The notes under the pieces: generated by a model | Database searches by the model: none | Told to the model about the DNA's origin: nothing | Seen by the model: the letters and a program-made list of their open reading frames with translations, nothing else | Assembly: GCF_000275845.1 (NCBI RefSeq) | Contig: NW_006766917.1 | Location: 70,293 to 134,292, forward strand | Source: Dichomitus squalens LYAD-421 SS1 | Lineage: Eukaryota; Basidiomycota; Agaricomycetes; Polyporales; Polyporaceae | Length of the DNA stretch: 64,000 nucleotides | Reading direction: 5' to 3' | Made by a program: the position numbers and the translations under genes | Shown here: positions 32,319-45,173 of the stretch, in pieces | Position numbering within the stretch: the first letter of the stretch is position 1 | Layout of the letters: every line of letters begins with the position of its first letter

Positions 32319-34680
32319 CTGGGTATAGAATCAAGTTAGTCGTTAGCGACAGTGGGAGGGGCTGAAGGGAGCGTGCTGCGTGCGGCATTCAACCACAGTC
32401 GATACTGAGACGACACAAGTACTTCCCATTCTGAGCGAATTCCCCCGCATGCCTATTCTGCACAAGATGTCATAGATGTCATGGATGTTGAATGCACCGT
32501 ATGTTTTGAACTGATGCGCACGTACTCCTGCTCCAACGAAGAGTCCCCTCCCTCTGAGCTGCTTCACTTCGTCCCGGACGATTGAGCCGCCGGTACATCA
32601 GTCGCCTCCGTGTGATTGATCTCAAGGCGTGACAGCCAAGACGACTCTCGGGAACAACAAACGTACGGTTGCACTCATGAAGTCATAGTGAGAGTTTGTG
32701 TTACTCGTTCGATGAACATGTCTGGACTCCTGGTGCTGCCAAGGATCCTGACGAAAGGAGGGAAGTACGACAGCGCTCGCGAGACATGCCAAGAATGTGA
32801 TCTTGACGATGTGGACTGACCGTCTACATATGTAATTAGCCTAGTGGTAAATAACTTCAAACAATATGGACCATGTTACTTACCTAGCAATCGTTTGACA
32901 AGTCTCGAGTACAAGGAACAGGCCCTGGACGTTCAGCTATGGCGCCAGTGCTCGGCTACATAGGGTGCTGTGGCTGCCCTCAGTGGCCGAGTTTGTGAGA
33001 CGTGATTCGCCTCATAATGCATTGCATGTCTTCCAGAGCTCTAGAGGACCACAGTACTCAAAAGTCAAGACGGGATGGCAGATGCGCACGAATTTGAAGC
33101 CGGCAGCATCGGGCGCCTGATTCGGCGTCATACACCATCCGCTTCTCGACGTGCCGTGGAGGAGATCCCCACGTTCATGTTCCTGCAGTCCCCCACCGTG
33201 TGATCGTTCAAGCTTCAAGAGTCAGCACAGGCCACCGTCGCGATACGAATATTCACGCTAGTGAGTGGCCTCTCGAACTCATGGCGTTTACAGATCCCGA
33301 GGGAGGTCAGGATCCCACAATGTATCCATGTGTAGAAATGTCTCGGGTCCCGGGATGTGAGTGCTCTTTTCTCATGCTACAGCAGTATCGTTGATTGCCC
33401 TTCAATGCATGTGTTGTGCACCATGCTTATGACCTGTGCGCGCCACGCAGGGCCAACACGTCGAGGAGGCATCCATCGATTCACGGCACGAGACCTTGTA
33501 TGAAGCGAATTATTGCTTGAACACGCAGTTTAGCTCGATCGCTTCAGTGCTTATATAGCCTTATCACATGTCGTTCGACGACTACAATCCAGAATGGAGA
33601 ACGTGCGTGGCTACGAGCCTTATAGGCCGAGCGCCTGAATGCTGCGTTCCGTGTCAAGCACGACGTGGCTGCGCAGCGGACCAGAAGTCCACCAGAGAAA
33701 CTGAAGAACAACACAACCACGATGCGGTCCGAACCCCACTGATATCAAATTTCGCTAGCAATGGCTAATTCTGGTCTAGTGGCTCTAGCCTGGGCCTCCT
33801 ACTCTTTGATCGCCCTGCTTATCAGCGGAGGTTACTATGATTTGATACCGGCGGTACGAGAAGCTGTCTGCATTGAGCATCTGACATCTGAAAGTCAACG
33901 GTGCGTGTAGGACATCTGACCGCAGACATCCTTTGGCGCTGAGGTTACACGATCTAGATTTCCAGAAATCCCACCAAGAAGCAGACATGATGCGTTCGTT
34001 GACCAGTCACTTGCCGAACAGACGTATGGACATGGGAGTGCGTGTCATTAATCTGAGTTCGCGGCAACCGTGCCTGTGCCCGCGCTCTCGGAATGGTTAC
34101 CTTTCATTTCATTCTTCTGGCCCCATTCTCACAATGCAAGTGAAGGTCTATTTGGCACTTCGCGAAGCGTCGTCACACATGCAGGCGTGGTGTCGTTTGG
34201 TTTCCTATTCACTATCCGTTTCATGAGACGCGCCTAACCGTTCTCGAGTAATTGACGTCGACTAGTAGCTTGGGTACGACCAGCACTAAGCTCGATCTGA
34301 CGATCGCCTCCTCCCCAACGTAGGGACGCTCAGACTCATCGCCCCGCTGTTGCTCTAGTTTGCACAGTCCAGCGCGCATCCCTTGACATCGATATCATCT
34401 CATTCACTTCTCCGCAACGTCATCATTGACGATATCAGCCGCCTCGTGTGGCAGCCCCCGTGGTCCAGTACACAGTGCACAGGTATCGACTAATCAGGAC
34501 AGGTGTCCACGGAGGGCGGACAGTTCCATCTGGATATGGTGGTGCGTCTATTAAGCTATCTGTTCGTGGACCCTGAGACCCTGACGAACTCTAATCCAAT
34601 ATCAGCTCATATGCGGAGAATCCTGCAACGAGGATCAGCCATTGGTACATGGAAGCGTGCGACGAGCTCAAACTCACTGT
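32319..34680. other. Gene-poor region
   Basis: No convincing gene. A plus-strand frame from 33761 begins with a hydrophobic segment (SGLVALAWASYSLIALLISG) that could be a first exon with a GTACGA donor, and 34070-34230 has another mildly hydrophobic frame. I cannot connect them. No repeats recognised. Confidence 0.3.
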
Positions 34681-35037
34681 TCATCTGACACGCATCTCAA
34701 ATATCGCCCTGGGTCCGGCATCCATCCGCCTGACGCACCGCCGCCGGGACATAAGCTTCCCTTCAACACCAGCGTACAGTGCAAGCAACGCAGCGAACTC
34801 GTGCCTCAACCGTTCGTACGCGCATGTCACAGGTTGCTCGAAGGGGTTTTCTTTCTCCGCAAACCTTCCCTGCTCTGTTCGCCGCTCGTCTCCGTCAGCA
34901 ATGGCCGTAAGCGGAGAAAGCCCGGGGAGCCGCGCGCGGGTCAGGAATAAGCTCGTGCGAAGGACGGCACCAATGCCACTTTGCGCAGCGGGCACGCCCT
35001 CTTCAATGAGAAGCGCGGCCTCTTTACTATCTGCCAC
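34681..35037 (-). CDS. Hypothetical 118-aa ORF, doubtful
   Basis: Open frame with a fairly protein-like composition: Ala/Leu/Glu-rich helices (RLRHEFAALLALYAGVEGKL) and few rare codons. No domain recognised. An upstream minus-strand frame around 35.45-35.74 kb (LRLGFWAPLEGTIAGWTAGK) could be an earlier exon of the same gene, but intermediate splice sites are not convincing. Lies at the edge of the GC-rich block. Confidence 0.25.
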   Translation of the reverse strand: MADSKEAALLIEEGVPAAQSGIGAVLRTSLFLTRARLPGLSPLTAIADGDERRTEQGRFAEKENPFEQPVTCAYERLRHEFAALLALYAGVEGKLMSRRRCVRRMDAGPRAIFEMRVR

Positions 35038-38000
35038 GCACCGTCACGAACCCGAACGTCCCTATCGCGATCCAGCATCCGTCATCCTGCTTCGTGGCGT
35101 TCCCATCCTTTCCTCTGCCGTGGGACCGTGCCACAGCGAGAAGCCCAGTCATGCGTGAGCATACCAGGCATCTTGTTATCCGGAAGTCCCGTGGGACGCT
35201 TCTCACTCTCCGAGGAGGTCGACATCTGACCTCTATAGGCTCCGATCGCCCCCTTTTGCAGCATGCCGAACCCCGCGAGGTGGTGCACCACGCAAATGAA
35301 CGCGCGAAGCCGGGTGCCAACGCAGCTCGCGCAGTTCCAATGTTGCCGCAATGCGGATATGGCCAAGCTACTTCAGGTCCGGGTTCTGGCTATCCGGAAA
35401 CGCCGGAGGGCGTTTTCTCCGCACTGGTGGGTCCTGGTCGGAGGCTATGATATTCTCGGATGATGGGAGTGCGGCGTGCAATACTCACGCGATGCATCTT
35501 GATAGGTCGGCCGGATGCGATCCCTTGGTGCCCGACTGCATTCAGCGCCCTCCCGCGCTTTCGCCGCCTTACCCGCGGTCCACCCCGCAATAGTACCCTC
35601 CAAGGGTGCCCAGAATCCCAGCCTGAGCTGCGCCTGACCAGGAGGACTGCCGCACTGTTCCGCCGGGACGTATCGCAGTCCGTGGCCCCAGAATAGCACG
35701 ACATGCTTGACGCGGCTGACGTGAGGCCAAGCGAGCATACAGGCAGCCCAGCTACGACTACGGTTGCTGCGAACGAGGAACTCGTAATATTACGAGCTGA
35801 GTTCGCACCGGGAGCTATTCGGACAGGCTTCGCCGCTACGCTGCTACTCCGAGCCTATCGCCCCCACTGTGCCGCTGTCCTGAGCGTCCTGGTTCTTCCC
35901 TCGGATCTTCTCTGCGCGTGAGGGGGCTTTGCTGGGAGGCCTGCAGCACCTGATGAGGCCCTGCAGCGGCTATTATAGGTCTAGGGACACGAAGATTCGC
36001 AGGCGATGGGATGATCCCGCTCCTAGGCGATACAAGGAAAGCTCTCACACCAGCTCAACTCCGCGCTGTCCGCCTGGGCCCCGGGTTCCCCCACCCTCGG
36101 TTCTGGAAAGCACGTCGACGAGCGAGCACCCGTGCTGCCAGCGCAGAAGGGCGGATCGTCTCCGCTTCTTCGTCTCCGCGAACGCGCTGCCCAGTTCTAT
36201 CCGGTTCGGGAGGAGAAGGCGGCTAGGATTCGCGGACACAGGTCACCGCGCGCTGCCATTCTCGCACCGTGCGAGCTTCCCGAGCCTGGAGCCTGCCAAG
36301 GTCGCTATGCATTCCCTCGAACACCTCCCCCCCTCCTCTCCCTGGGTGGCTCGCGCGACGCGAGGGAAGGCAGGCACGCAGAGCTTTATGTGTGGCCGGG
36401 CGGCGGAAGCGGTGCATTGCTTCGGACGGCTCGAGGCTCCCCCTCGTGACCCGCGCATCCAGGTGGGCGAGTCGCGCGTTCGCATATGCGGATAAGGCGG
36501 ACCACCCCTTCCCTTGTGGACGCGGGGAGCACAAGTTTTGATGCCGTGATTGGCTCCCCCTCGCGACGTGGCGTGCAGGCAGCCATTCCCATGCACAGCA
36601 CATCCCCCCTTCTCCCGATGGGATTGTCGTAACATTCCCAGGCGTGCTGCATAAGTGCTAGTGCAGTGTCGCCCGCCGGCGATGGGCCTCAGCGCAGCGA
36701 CGCCCGAGAGCCCTCGGCGGGATATGGTACGCAGGGTCCCGTAACGCCAGGATCGGGAACGCGCACCACTGCAAGCGGTGCGCCCCGGCTTTTCTGACCT
36801 CTGACGGCGGCGGCGTGATGCATTGCTGTCAGACAAGGCCACGGCCCAGGGAAGGCACTCGAAGACGTCTCCAGCGCGGCCACCCGGATCTCCCACCAAT
36901 CTCCCGGCGCGCGCGTGCTGGTGGGTACAGTCGCCTTCGCGCGGCTGCTCAAGTTTAGGCTCCTGTCGCTGCCTGTACAGATCAGGCGCGTCTGCTTGTA
37001 TGCGCGTTCTGCCTAGAGGAGGGATGGGGAACCGGAAGCCCAGGAAGGAGGGCGCGGGGGCCACATACATGCCGCAGTCCGGCGGGTCATCATCTCTCCC
37101 ATACCGTCACCTGGAGAAGGAAACGCCCTTCGCCGCTCTCGTGACGACGCGCTCTCGTCTGGGCGTGTGCCGCGAAAATCGGTAAACAAGACGACAACGT
37201 AAGAAGCCCGCGCGCGCACGCCGCGCACGAATCTCGGCGGATCGCGTGCTGGGACCGCGCTGTCCGCCACGCCAGTGCCCGACGCGCCCTCGGAGGGGGT
37301 CGGTGATTCACTATTTTCTAAATCGCTCGTGAGGGTGCAGAACGCGAGCTACTTGCGTCGCGCCAAGCTGAGGGCGCGCGGCGTCCCTTGTTCGCAACTA
37401 CCGCCGCGTTGGCGCGAGGACGTGGATATGGCTACCCAAACAAGCTTCTGAGTTGGGACAAGGTCGCCGTTGCGTGCAGATGACATGACACCACTCGCCT
37501 ACCGCAACACGCGTCGGCATTCTGCCGGGACCCCCAGACGGCGGCGCAATTGCCTGCCATTGGTGGGAGCCGGACGGCTCACGAGGGCTTCTTGCATTCA
37601 TCCGTTTAGGATCATCGACCTTCGCTGGAGAGCGTTCGAGTTCTGCGAGCTCATTTCCGCCCTGGTTAGATGAGCGGCGGCGATCTCGCGCTGCTGCTAC
37701 GCATTGGCCTGCCGCAGAGTCCCAGACGTGGGTGCCGTCACGTACACATACGTATACATATACAGCCCTGTCCCAGGATCCTGCCCGGCGAACGCTCGCT
37801 CTCGCGCCTGCTGAGATGTTCACATGACGTCTTCCATTGAGGTGATACATAGATAGATCCATCGCCATCGGACGCCGTCTGAGACGCTCCGTGCCTTGGA
37901 CGACTCGCGCCAGCTCCGCTTCCCACGGCCGCACTACCTCAGTAACGCTATCACGCCGCCCGTCACCGCGTCACCGGTCACCGGTCACCGCCAGGAGACA

Positions 38001-41000
38001 CGAAGAATGGTAGCCAAGCCTTGTTGCGTCGTCGCTGTGGCGCGCAGCCGCCGAACGTTCGAACCGCAGGCTGGCGGACTGCCATCGTCAGCTGGAACCT
38101 TCCCCGCGTGAACTGCGAGCAGTCTAAATCCGAACGGCAGCCTCCACCCCCGGATGCTGAGGCCAAAAATTGCAGCCGCCCTGGGCCGTATCGGGCGTGC
38201 CCCCTGCCAAAAGCCGGCGACCTGATCGAATTACCCCGCAGCTCAGAGGCGCGTCGCGGCGGCCAATCGAACAACACCTGGAACGAGCCAGAGCTTCTGA
38301 GGGTTGGAGAGAGAGACGCGGCATGTCGGCTCTCACCCGTCTTGTGATCAGTGATTGGTCGACAGCGGCGTCTCGGTATGTACACTTTTTGCGCCGGAGC
38401 CCGTGCGCGGAGCTTATCCTAGCGTTTCCGCAGGTTTGTTTGCGCGGGCGCCCCGCAGTACCTGCATGCGCTGATGCACGCTTACTTCTAGAGCGCGATC
38501 TGCCGTCGTCGCTGTCGCCAGCGGGGCGGACACGTGGATATAAGCGCGGGTTCCGCACGAGTACGTACGTGCAGAGAGCCAATCAACACGAGGACGGGTC
38601 GCCCGGCAGGGATCGTCCGTGCATGCCGCGAAGCTATCAACGCAGCGAAGGAGGTACGTACAGCTGGCAGGAATGCTAAGACAATCGAGCACCTACGGTC
38701 CTGGCGTTGCCGCCGGCGGTAGCACGCCTGCTGTCGTCGAGGCGTTACCTGCATGTATTGTGTCATGTCATTTGCCTGTCGTGAGCCGGGGTCTGGAAGC
38801 GCGAATGCCCATATCGGGCCCGCGTTGCGGCATCTGAACAGTTACAAGACACCGAACCGCACCCGTTCAGGCGGACCCAATGGACACGCCTCTCGGACAC
38901 GCTGTCAAACAGTCGACTGGCGTGCACCCGGAACGCTAGTTTGACATCGACGCTGCAAGGAAGTGGGAACAATGGCGTGCTCGCCGCGGTGGTGCCTCAC
39001 GATACCGACCTGACGACAGCGCTGCGACGTTTGGCTAGCACGCTGGGCAGCCGCCCGAGAAAACGTGAGCACTGCAGTCTGTGATCGTTGGACATCATGA
39101 CTTCTGCTCCCCTTGCATTGCAGTTGCGAACAAGCCGCATGCCCATGGCCGGGATCAAACGGAGGTCAGGCTTAAGCTCGTGTTTTTGGGTCAAGAGGCG
39201 AGTGGATGATCGTCAGGTTGAGATGAGATGAGAGCGCGTCGTGAGAGCTTCGGAGGCGCTCGAGGGCGGGCAGGACAGATAAGATCAGCGGCATCACGGC
39301 GGTCCCGCTCCTTGGAGTGTGAGAGCGGCGTGAGGGGCGTGGGCAGCTGCAGCCTGGGGGGGGACGTCGGCCGGTAGAAGGAGGCTGTGTCGCGAAATTG
39401 GCAATGGAATGGACCCGAACAGATCAGCCGCAACTGGTGCTTCGTCTGCCCGAATCGGCAAACCCTCCATTCAGGCCGCAACGTCACCAGGGTCGCGGTG
39501 GCGTCGATGCTGCAAGGACGGTGTTTCCCGCGGGGGCGCGTATCACATCAGGCTGCAGGGATTCCATGGGAGCCCGACCGAGCCTCAGGCGTGAAGATCC
39601 ATCGGGGGTCTATATGCGGTTAGCCCTCAGGACGCAGGGGCAGCGCGCGCGTGCACACGGTGACCCTCTCCCTCGGAGTTCGCCTCATTATGTATGGAGC
39701 AGAATTCTATGCCCGAAATGGACTGAGGTTGCCAAATAGCGGACGCGAGCGGGGGAACAGATCGCAGATTTGATCGTGCGGAGCGGTCGCGTGCCCGCCC
39801 GAGCCGCTGGGTCCCACACCCCTTCGCGTGGGGGGGCGAGGCGACAGGCGAAACCTTGTTGTCCATACGTCCGATCTGGGCGGCGTCGCCCGAGACCCAG
39901 ACAGCCTTCCCTCCCGTCACCGTCACCGTCTCGTGCGGCTTCGGTCGTGGCGCGTGACCCGACTTATCCACGCAGCGTGGCGCGACGCCAGACGTGCCCC
40001 TTCTGCAGGCTTCTGACAGGGATGTTGAGTCAGGATAAGCGTGCAAGGGTGCAATAGAAGAGGCGGAATCTGGATGGAGCGAGACGCTGCGGACAGGGTG
40101 TGGGAGCGTCGGCTGTCGGGAGCGCAGTGCTATGCGGGCAGTTGCTGCATGGCGGCGCGGGCTGCTGCTTCGCGATCTGTCAAGGGGAAGCGGGCTCTGT
40201 GTTGGAACAGAAGGGCAGAACATGGCGTTTGGGTTTCTACTCTGGGGAAAGCGCGTTGCGCTGAATGGATCATGATGGCAGCGGCCGCTCTCCGGAGTGG
40301 GATCAGCCGCGCATCAGGCAATGGTGCGGTTTCGAACCGTGCAGCCGTGATTGGGTGATGGAGCAGCTGGGTGGTTCTGCATACAGTGGCTGCGAAGGGC
40401 GGCGAGAGGCAAACTCTGATAGTAACTTATACAGGGGTGACGCTGTATGAATGAATAATGACGAATGCGCGCAGGAAGAAGAGTGATGTCCGGATGGTGG
40501 CGATCTGCAAGGCAGCTGCCACGAACGGGTGAAGGAACATGAGTTTGTGGCGGCGGCAGATGAAGGCCTGGAGAAGGCCGGCCGAAGGAAGGGGAAGAAG
40601 CTCATGTGGAAGTGCATTTATCGCGATTGGAGTGGACGCAGGCCAAGGAGACGATTATCGCGAGGAAGGGGCCGGATTGGGAAACGCCTGGAAACGCTCG
40701 CAGCGTGGAGGAACCAGCCGGCGACCGGGAGGCGGCAGATGGGTTAGCGCGGCGGACAGGATCGGAAGCGAGGAGGTGGCATGAGGCTTTCAAAGACATG
40801 AGCAGTGCAGGCCGGTGTGAGCGTCTGCATCGGGCATAACGATGACACTGAACTGGAGAGAGGCGATCTCGATCCAGGAAGATTGGATAGTTGCCGAAGA
40901 AGGGCCGATGGGTCGGGGGAGCGGTCCCCTGATATGGGCATTTGCATTTGCTTGGAGACGGGGAAGCAGGCGCGCGTCCTGGCAGAGAGATTCCATCTTC

Positions 41001-41082
41001 CCAATTTCTGTAGGCGCCGGTATGAGCTCTGGGGAGATCTCTGATCGCCTTCCTCTGCGCCCTGATCTCTCTCCCGCAGCCA
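35038..41082. other. GC-rich, gene-poor 6-kb block upstream of SSN6
   Basis: Visibly more GC- and CpG-rich than flanking intergenic DNA, with many overlapping open frames on both strands, the longest a 275-codon minus-strand frame at 36243-37070. These frames are Arg/Ala/Gly-rich, mirror each other and show no domains, so GC content alone explains them. It may be regulatory DNA, a long non-coding transcript, or old unrecognisable transposon sequence. Confidence 0.4.
37962..37990. repeat. Short tandem repeat GTCACCG
   Basis: Four copies of GTCACCG at 7-8 nt spacing inside the GC-rich block. Too short to call a functional element. Confidence 0.6.
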
Positions 41083-41204
41083 CTTATATACTCCTTCGCC
41101 CAAACTCGTTCCCCCTTTCGAAATCGCCTCCGTCTCGCCCCCTTCCTCCCCCGGGTGTCCCACTCCCGTCCGTTCTCGGTCGTCTCCCCCATCCCTCCCG
41201 CACG
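41083..41204 (+). promoter_or_regulatory. SSN6 core promoter and leader
   Basis: TTATATA at 41084-41090 is followed by a strongly pyrimidine-rich, ATG-free stretch up to the start codon at 41205. A CT-rich tract just before the start is typical of highly used fungal promoters. Confidence 0.55.
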
Positions 41205-44200
41205 ATGTCTATCCGACACACTCCCCGCCAGGCGGAGCGGGACATCCGCCTCCACGACCCCCACCACTCGCACTCCCTCCCGCCACCCTCACATCCCCAC
41301 CCCCATCCCCCTCATCTAAACGGAAACGGACTCGCCACCCCCGCCGCACACGCAGGACCGTCGAGAGGCGCTCCCCTCGCTTCGCAGGTCCTCTCGCCCT
41401 CAGCCCAGCCAGCAGCTGCGAATGGCGAGGACAAGACAAACCCGCTTCACATCTTGAACCAGGCAAACGAACAAACGTGGCTGATGATTGGTGCGTGGGT
41501 TTGGGCGTCTGCGCGTCGGTGGCAATCAGGCTGAATGTTCGAATCACAGGTCGAGTAGCCGAGCAAATGGGCAACCTGGAGCACGCGCTTTCTGCATATG
41601 AGAACGCGCTTCGCCATAATAGCCATTCCCTCCCTGGCCTTACCCAAGTCGCTGGGATAGCTCGGATCAAAGAGAATTATCCAAAGGTAACTGTCAGATC
41701 AAACTCTATCCAAGCCTCTTCACGCCCTCCGTCTTACATCATCAATCACGCTATCAATCGCCCGATCTATCTGCGGTAGACGCTGACGCTTGTCTCTTTC
41801 ACAGGCAGTCGAGTATTTCCAGGCTGCGCTCCAGGTCCAGGGTGACAACGGCGAAGTATGGTCTGCCCTTGGTATGTCCCACGCTCGCCTACTCCCACAG
41901 CCCCTGCTCACTCCCACGCAGGTCACTGTTACCTGATGCAGGATGATCTGCAAAAGGCGTATGCCGCATACCAGCAGGCGTTGTACTTCCTTCCCAATCC
42001 GAAGGTACGTTCTCCGACACGTGGTCCCGGACACGCCGCTCATGACCACCTATCCCCCTTAGGAGGACCCGAAGCTGTGGTACGGCATCGGCATCCTCTA
42101 CGACCGTTATGGCTCGTTAGATCACGCCGAGGAGGCGTTCTCGTCCGTTCTCAAGATGGATAAGGGTGAGCTTGCCTCTGCGTGAGCTACTCGCGCTGTC
42201 CCGTACTCATTTACCAGCTTTAGACTTTGACAAGGCGAACGAGATCTTGTTCCGCTTGGGCATCATCTACAAGCAGCAGGGCAAGTACGCGGAGAGCCTT
42301 GAGTGCTTCGACCGCATTTTGCGCAACCCGCCTAGTCCGCTCGCGCATGCCGACATATGGTTCCAGATTGGGCACGTCTTCGAGCAGCAGCGTGATGTAC
42401 GTTCTGTCTTGTAATATATTCAGCTTCGGTATCCTGACATGACCTTCATAGCACGTTCGTGCGAGAGACGCCTACGAGCGAGTAGTCCACGAGAACCCCA
42501 ATCACGCCAAGGTCCTGCAGCAGCTGGGGTGGTTGTACCACCAAGATGGTTCCACGTTCCAGAACCAGGAAGCTGCCATTCAATATCTGACCAAGAGCCT
42601 CGAGGCTGGTAAGCTGATGCAGTGGTCCGATCGCACATGACGTATTGACGTGGTCATTGTCAGAACCCGGTGACGCGCAGAGCTGGTACTTGCTTGGTCG
42701 TGCATACATGGCAGGTCAGAAGTACAACAAGGCGTATGAGGCCTATCAGCAGGCCGTTTACAGGGATGGTCGGAATCCGACCTTCTGGTGCTCCATTGGT
42801 GTCTTATACTTCCAGATCAACCAGTACCGTGACGCGCTGGACGCGTACTCCCGCGCCATCCGCATCAATCCGTATATCTCTGAAGTATGGTTCGACCTGG
42901 GCAGTCTTTACGAGAGCTGCAACAACCAAATCTCCGATGCCATCGATGCTTACGCCCGCGCCGCCGAGCTCGACCCCACCAACACTGCTATCACGCAGCG
43001 TCTCGCTCTCCTCAAGAACGCTCAGGCAACTGGTCAAGCGCTGCCTGCTGCCCCTGGCCCCCAGGATGTGCACCCAACCGCCTATGCAAACCCGATGATG
43101 CCACCAGCTGGCCTTGGCGGACCTCCGCTCATGATGCAGGGCAGCACGCGACCCCTGTTCCCTTCTGATGCTCGGAGTGGGCCGACTGACCTTCCTCTAC
43201 CGGTCCCTCCTCAACTGCAGAGCAGGAACTCTCCTGGTCCTTTCCGCGGTGGCCCCCCGCCTCCCGTCGTCCTCGACGAATCACGTCATGCGCCGTCGCA
43301 CGCTCCTCTGGCGCCCATGGACGTGGACAGGCCGCCCATGCGGGAGCATTCGAATTCTTTCCCCCCTCCTCCCGGTCGCGATGTCGGTCCTCGTGGACCG
43401 GCTGGTGGCCTATTGCACCATCCTGCGCCCCAGTCACAGGGTCCTCCGGAGGCTCTCCGTCACCCTCAACACCCACATGAGTCTCCCTTCCACCCCATGC
43501 GCGTTCCGTCAACGTCTGCGTCTCCCCCTCCATACGCGCGTCCTCGCTCGGTGATGATGAATTACCCTGAGCGCCCCCCTCTGGGCCCTGCGCAGAGCTC
43601 GAGTGGTCCCAGGCGATCGTCACCGCCTCCGGCGTACCCGCGCGAGGAGCCTGGCTGGAACCGGCGGGTTCCTGTGGAAGTCCCTGAGTGGGATCGCGAG
43701 CCTCGTGGACGTCCTGTGGACTATACCCGTGCTCCTCCCTCCCACATCCATTCGCGCCCTCACTCGCCCCCTGTCCCTCAGCGCCGGAACAGCTCGCGTT
43801 CGGCGCGAGACCGTAGTCCTCCGGAGGTTTCGCCACGCATCGCGCACCCTGGGTACCCAGGCAGCCAGTATTGGGAGCCCAAGACCGGTGTGGCCGGACC
43901 CGCTCGACGCGCGTCTCCCCCGCCGACTCGTCCACCTGTGCACGAGATGGCGCATGAGTCTGCTGGTCGGCGTTATGACCCTGCGCGCGAGTACGAGCGA
44001 GAGGTGATGCTCGAGCCCCGTGGGCCTGATCCCCGCTATGCCGGCTCCCCTGACGCTATCCGCATGCAGATAGGCAACCAGCAGCAACTTGGTGCGGGCG
44101 CGCGGACTTCGGAGAGTCCTCACCTGGCAGCCCAGCAGGCGGCCCAGCTCGGCGACCCCAAGCAAGGCAGGCGTCGTCAGGCACGCGACAAGGACGCCGA

Positions 44201-45173
44201 GTCCAACTCGTCTGGCACGGCTGGCGAGCCCGCCAAGAAGGAGCGCAAGCGTCGCGCGCCCCAGCAGAAGCGCGTCAAGGAGGAGGGTCAGCGTCTGGAC
44301 GGCCAGTACGAGAACGGCCCGGTGCAGTCCGCGTTTAAGCTAGAGTACCGGCCGACAAAGGGGGTGGGCAGTCCTGATCCCTCTTCGAATGGTTCCGCGT
44401 CCGCCAGCAGGTCGGTGCAGCCCTCGCCGACGAACTCCACCCACTTTACGCCCTCTCGTCACCTCGACGAGGATTACGACGAGGGCGTCGCGGACGCGCT
44501 GATTGGTCTCAAGAACTATCAGCCGTCAGACCCTCGTGGCTTCGGTGCGCCCTCTGGGCCTGCTAGTGCCCGCCTGCCATCCGCTGCGTCGCCGCCCCAA
44601 CAACACCTCGCGCGCCGTCCTTCGGTGTCGTCTCGCACGTCACCGTCGACGAACAAGCGACCGCTCAGCCCTGGGCCTGAGGACCACCCCGACGTCAAGC
44701 GTTCGCGCGTCGGGAGCATGAGCCAGCGCGTCTCGCCACCGACCAACGGGCGGCCAACGCCAACACCTGGATCCGGTACGCGTCTCAGCCCCATTCCCTT
44801 CCGCCAGCAGCCGACGTCGCACTCCCCAGACATGCGGCAGCCCCCTCAGGACAGCGCGCGGTCCTCGTACCCGCCGAGCCCACAGTTGCCGATCACCCTG
44901 CCACCACACCCTCGCCCGATCGGCGCTGGACTTGCGGGACACCTTCCGTCCATGACGACGACGCGCTCGCCGCCTTCAAACGTGACGAGCCCGGCGGAGG
45001 ACGAGCGGATGCACTCGCGGTCGGCCTCGCCGCCGCGAGGGAAGATCATGCTCCACTCCGCGCAAGGCTCCGCGGGCTCCCCGGTGGTGAACTCGAAGGG
45101 GACGTCGTCGCCGACGTCGGGCAACGGTAACGGTAACGGTACCAACGCGCGTCCATCGGGACCTCCTTCGTGA
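41205..45173 (+). CDS. SSN6: SSN6/CYC8 TPR transcriptional corepressor
   Basis: General corepressor that partners Tup1 and is recruited by DNA-binding repressors. Eight exons, 41205-41490, 41550-41686, 41805-41871, 41922-42004, 42063-42165, 42224-42396, 42452-42608 and 42664-45173, give 1171 aa. The N-terminus is His/Pro-rich. From about residue 85 to 440 there is a continuous array of about ten TPRs, with the Cyc8-diagnostic repeats (GHCYLMQDDLQKAYAAYQQA, LWYGIGILYDRYGSLDHAEE, WCSIGVLYFQINQYRDALDA, WFDLGSLYESCNNQISDAID). The remaining 700 or so residues are low-complexity Pro/Ser/Arg-rich, with a basic cluster (KKERKRRAPQQKRVKEE) and a LSPIPFRQQPTSHSPD-like phosphosite-rich tail ending in GNGNGN repeats. 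The large last exon carries the disordered part and has no introns. The length and TPR count fit filamentous-fungal Ssn6. Many antisense frames overlap it and are shadows. Confidence 0.95.

Noticed and set aside
36243..37070. 275-codon minus-strand ORF
   Set aside because: Arg/Ala-rich, mirrored by plus-strand frames, no domain; explained by high GC content.
43129..43935. 268-codon minus-strand ORF
   Set aside because: Antisense shadow of the SSN6 coding exon.
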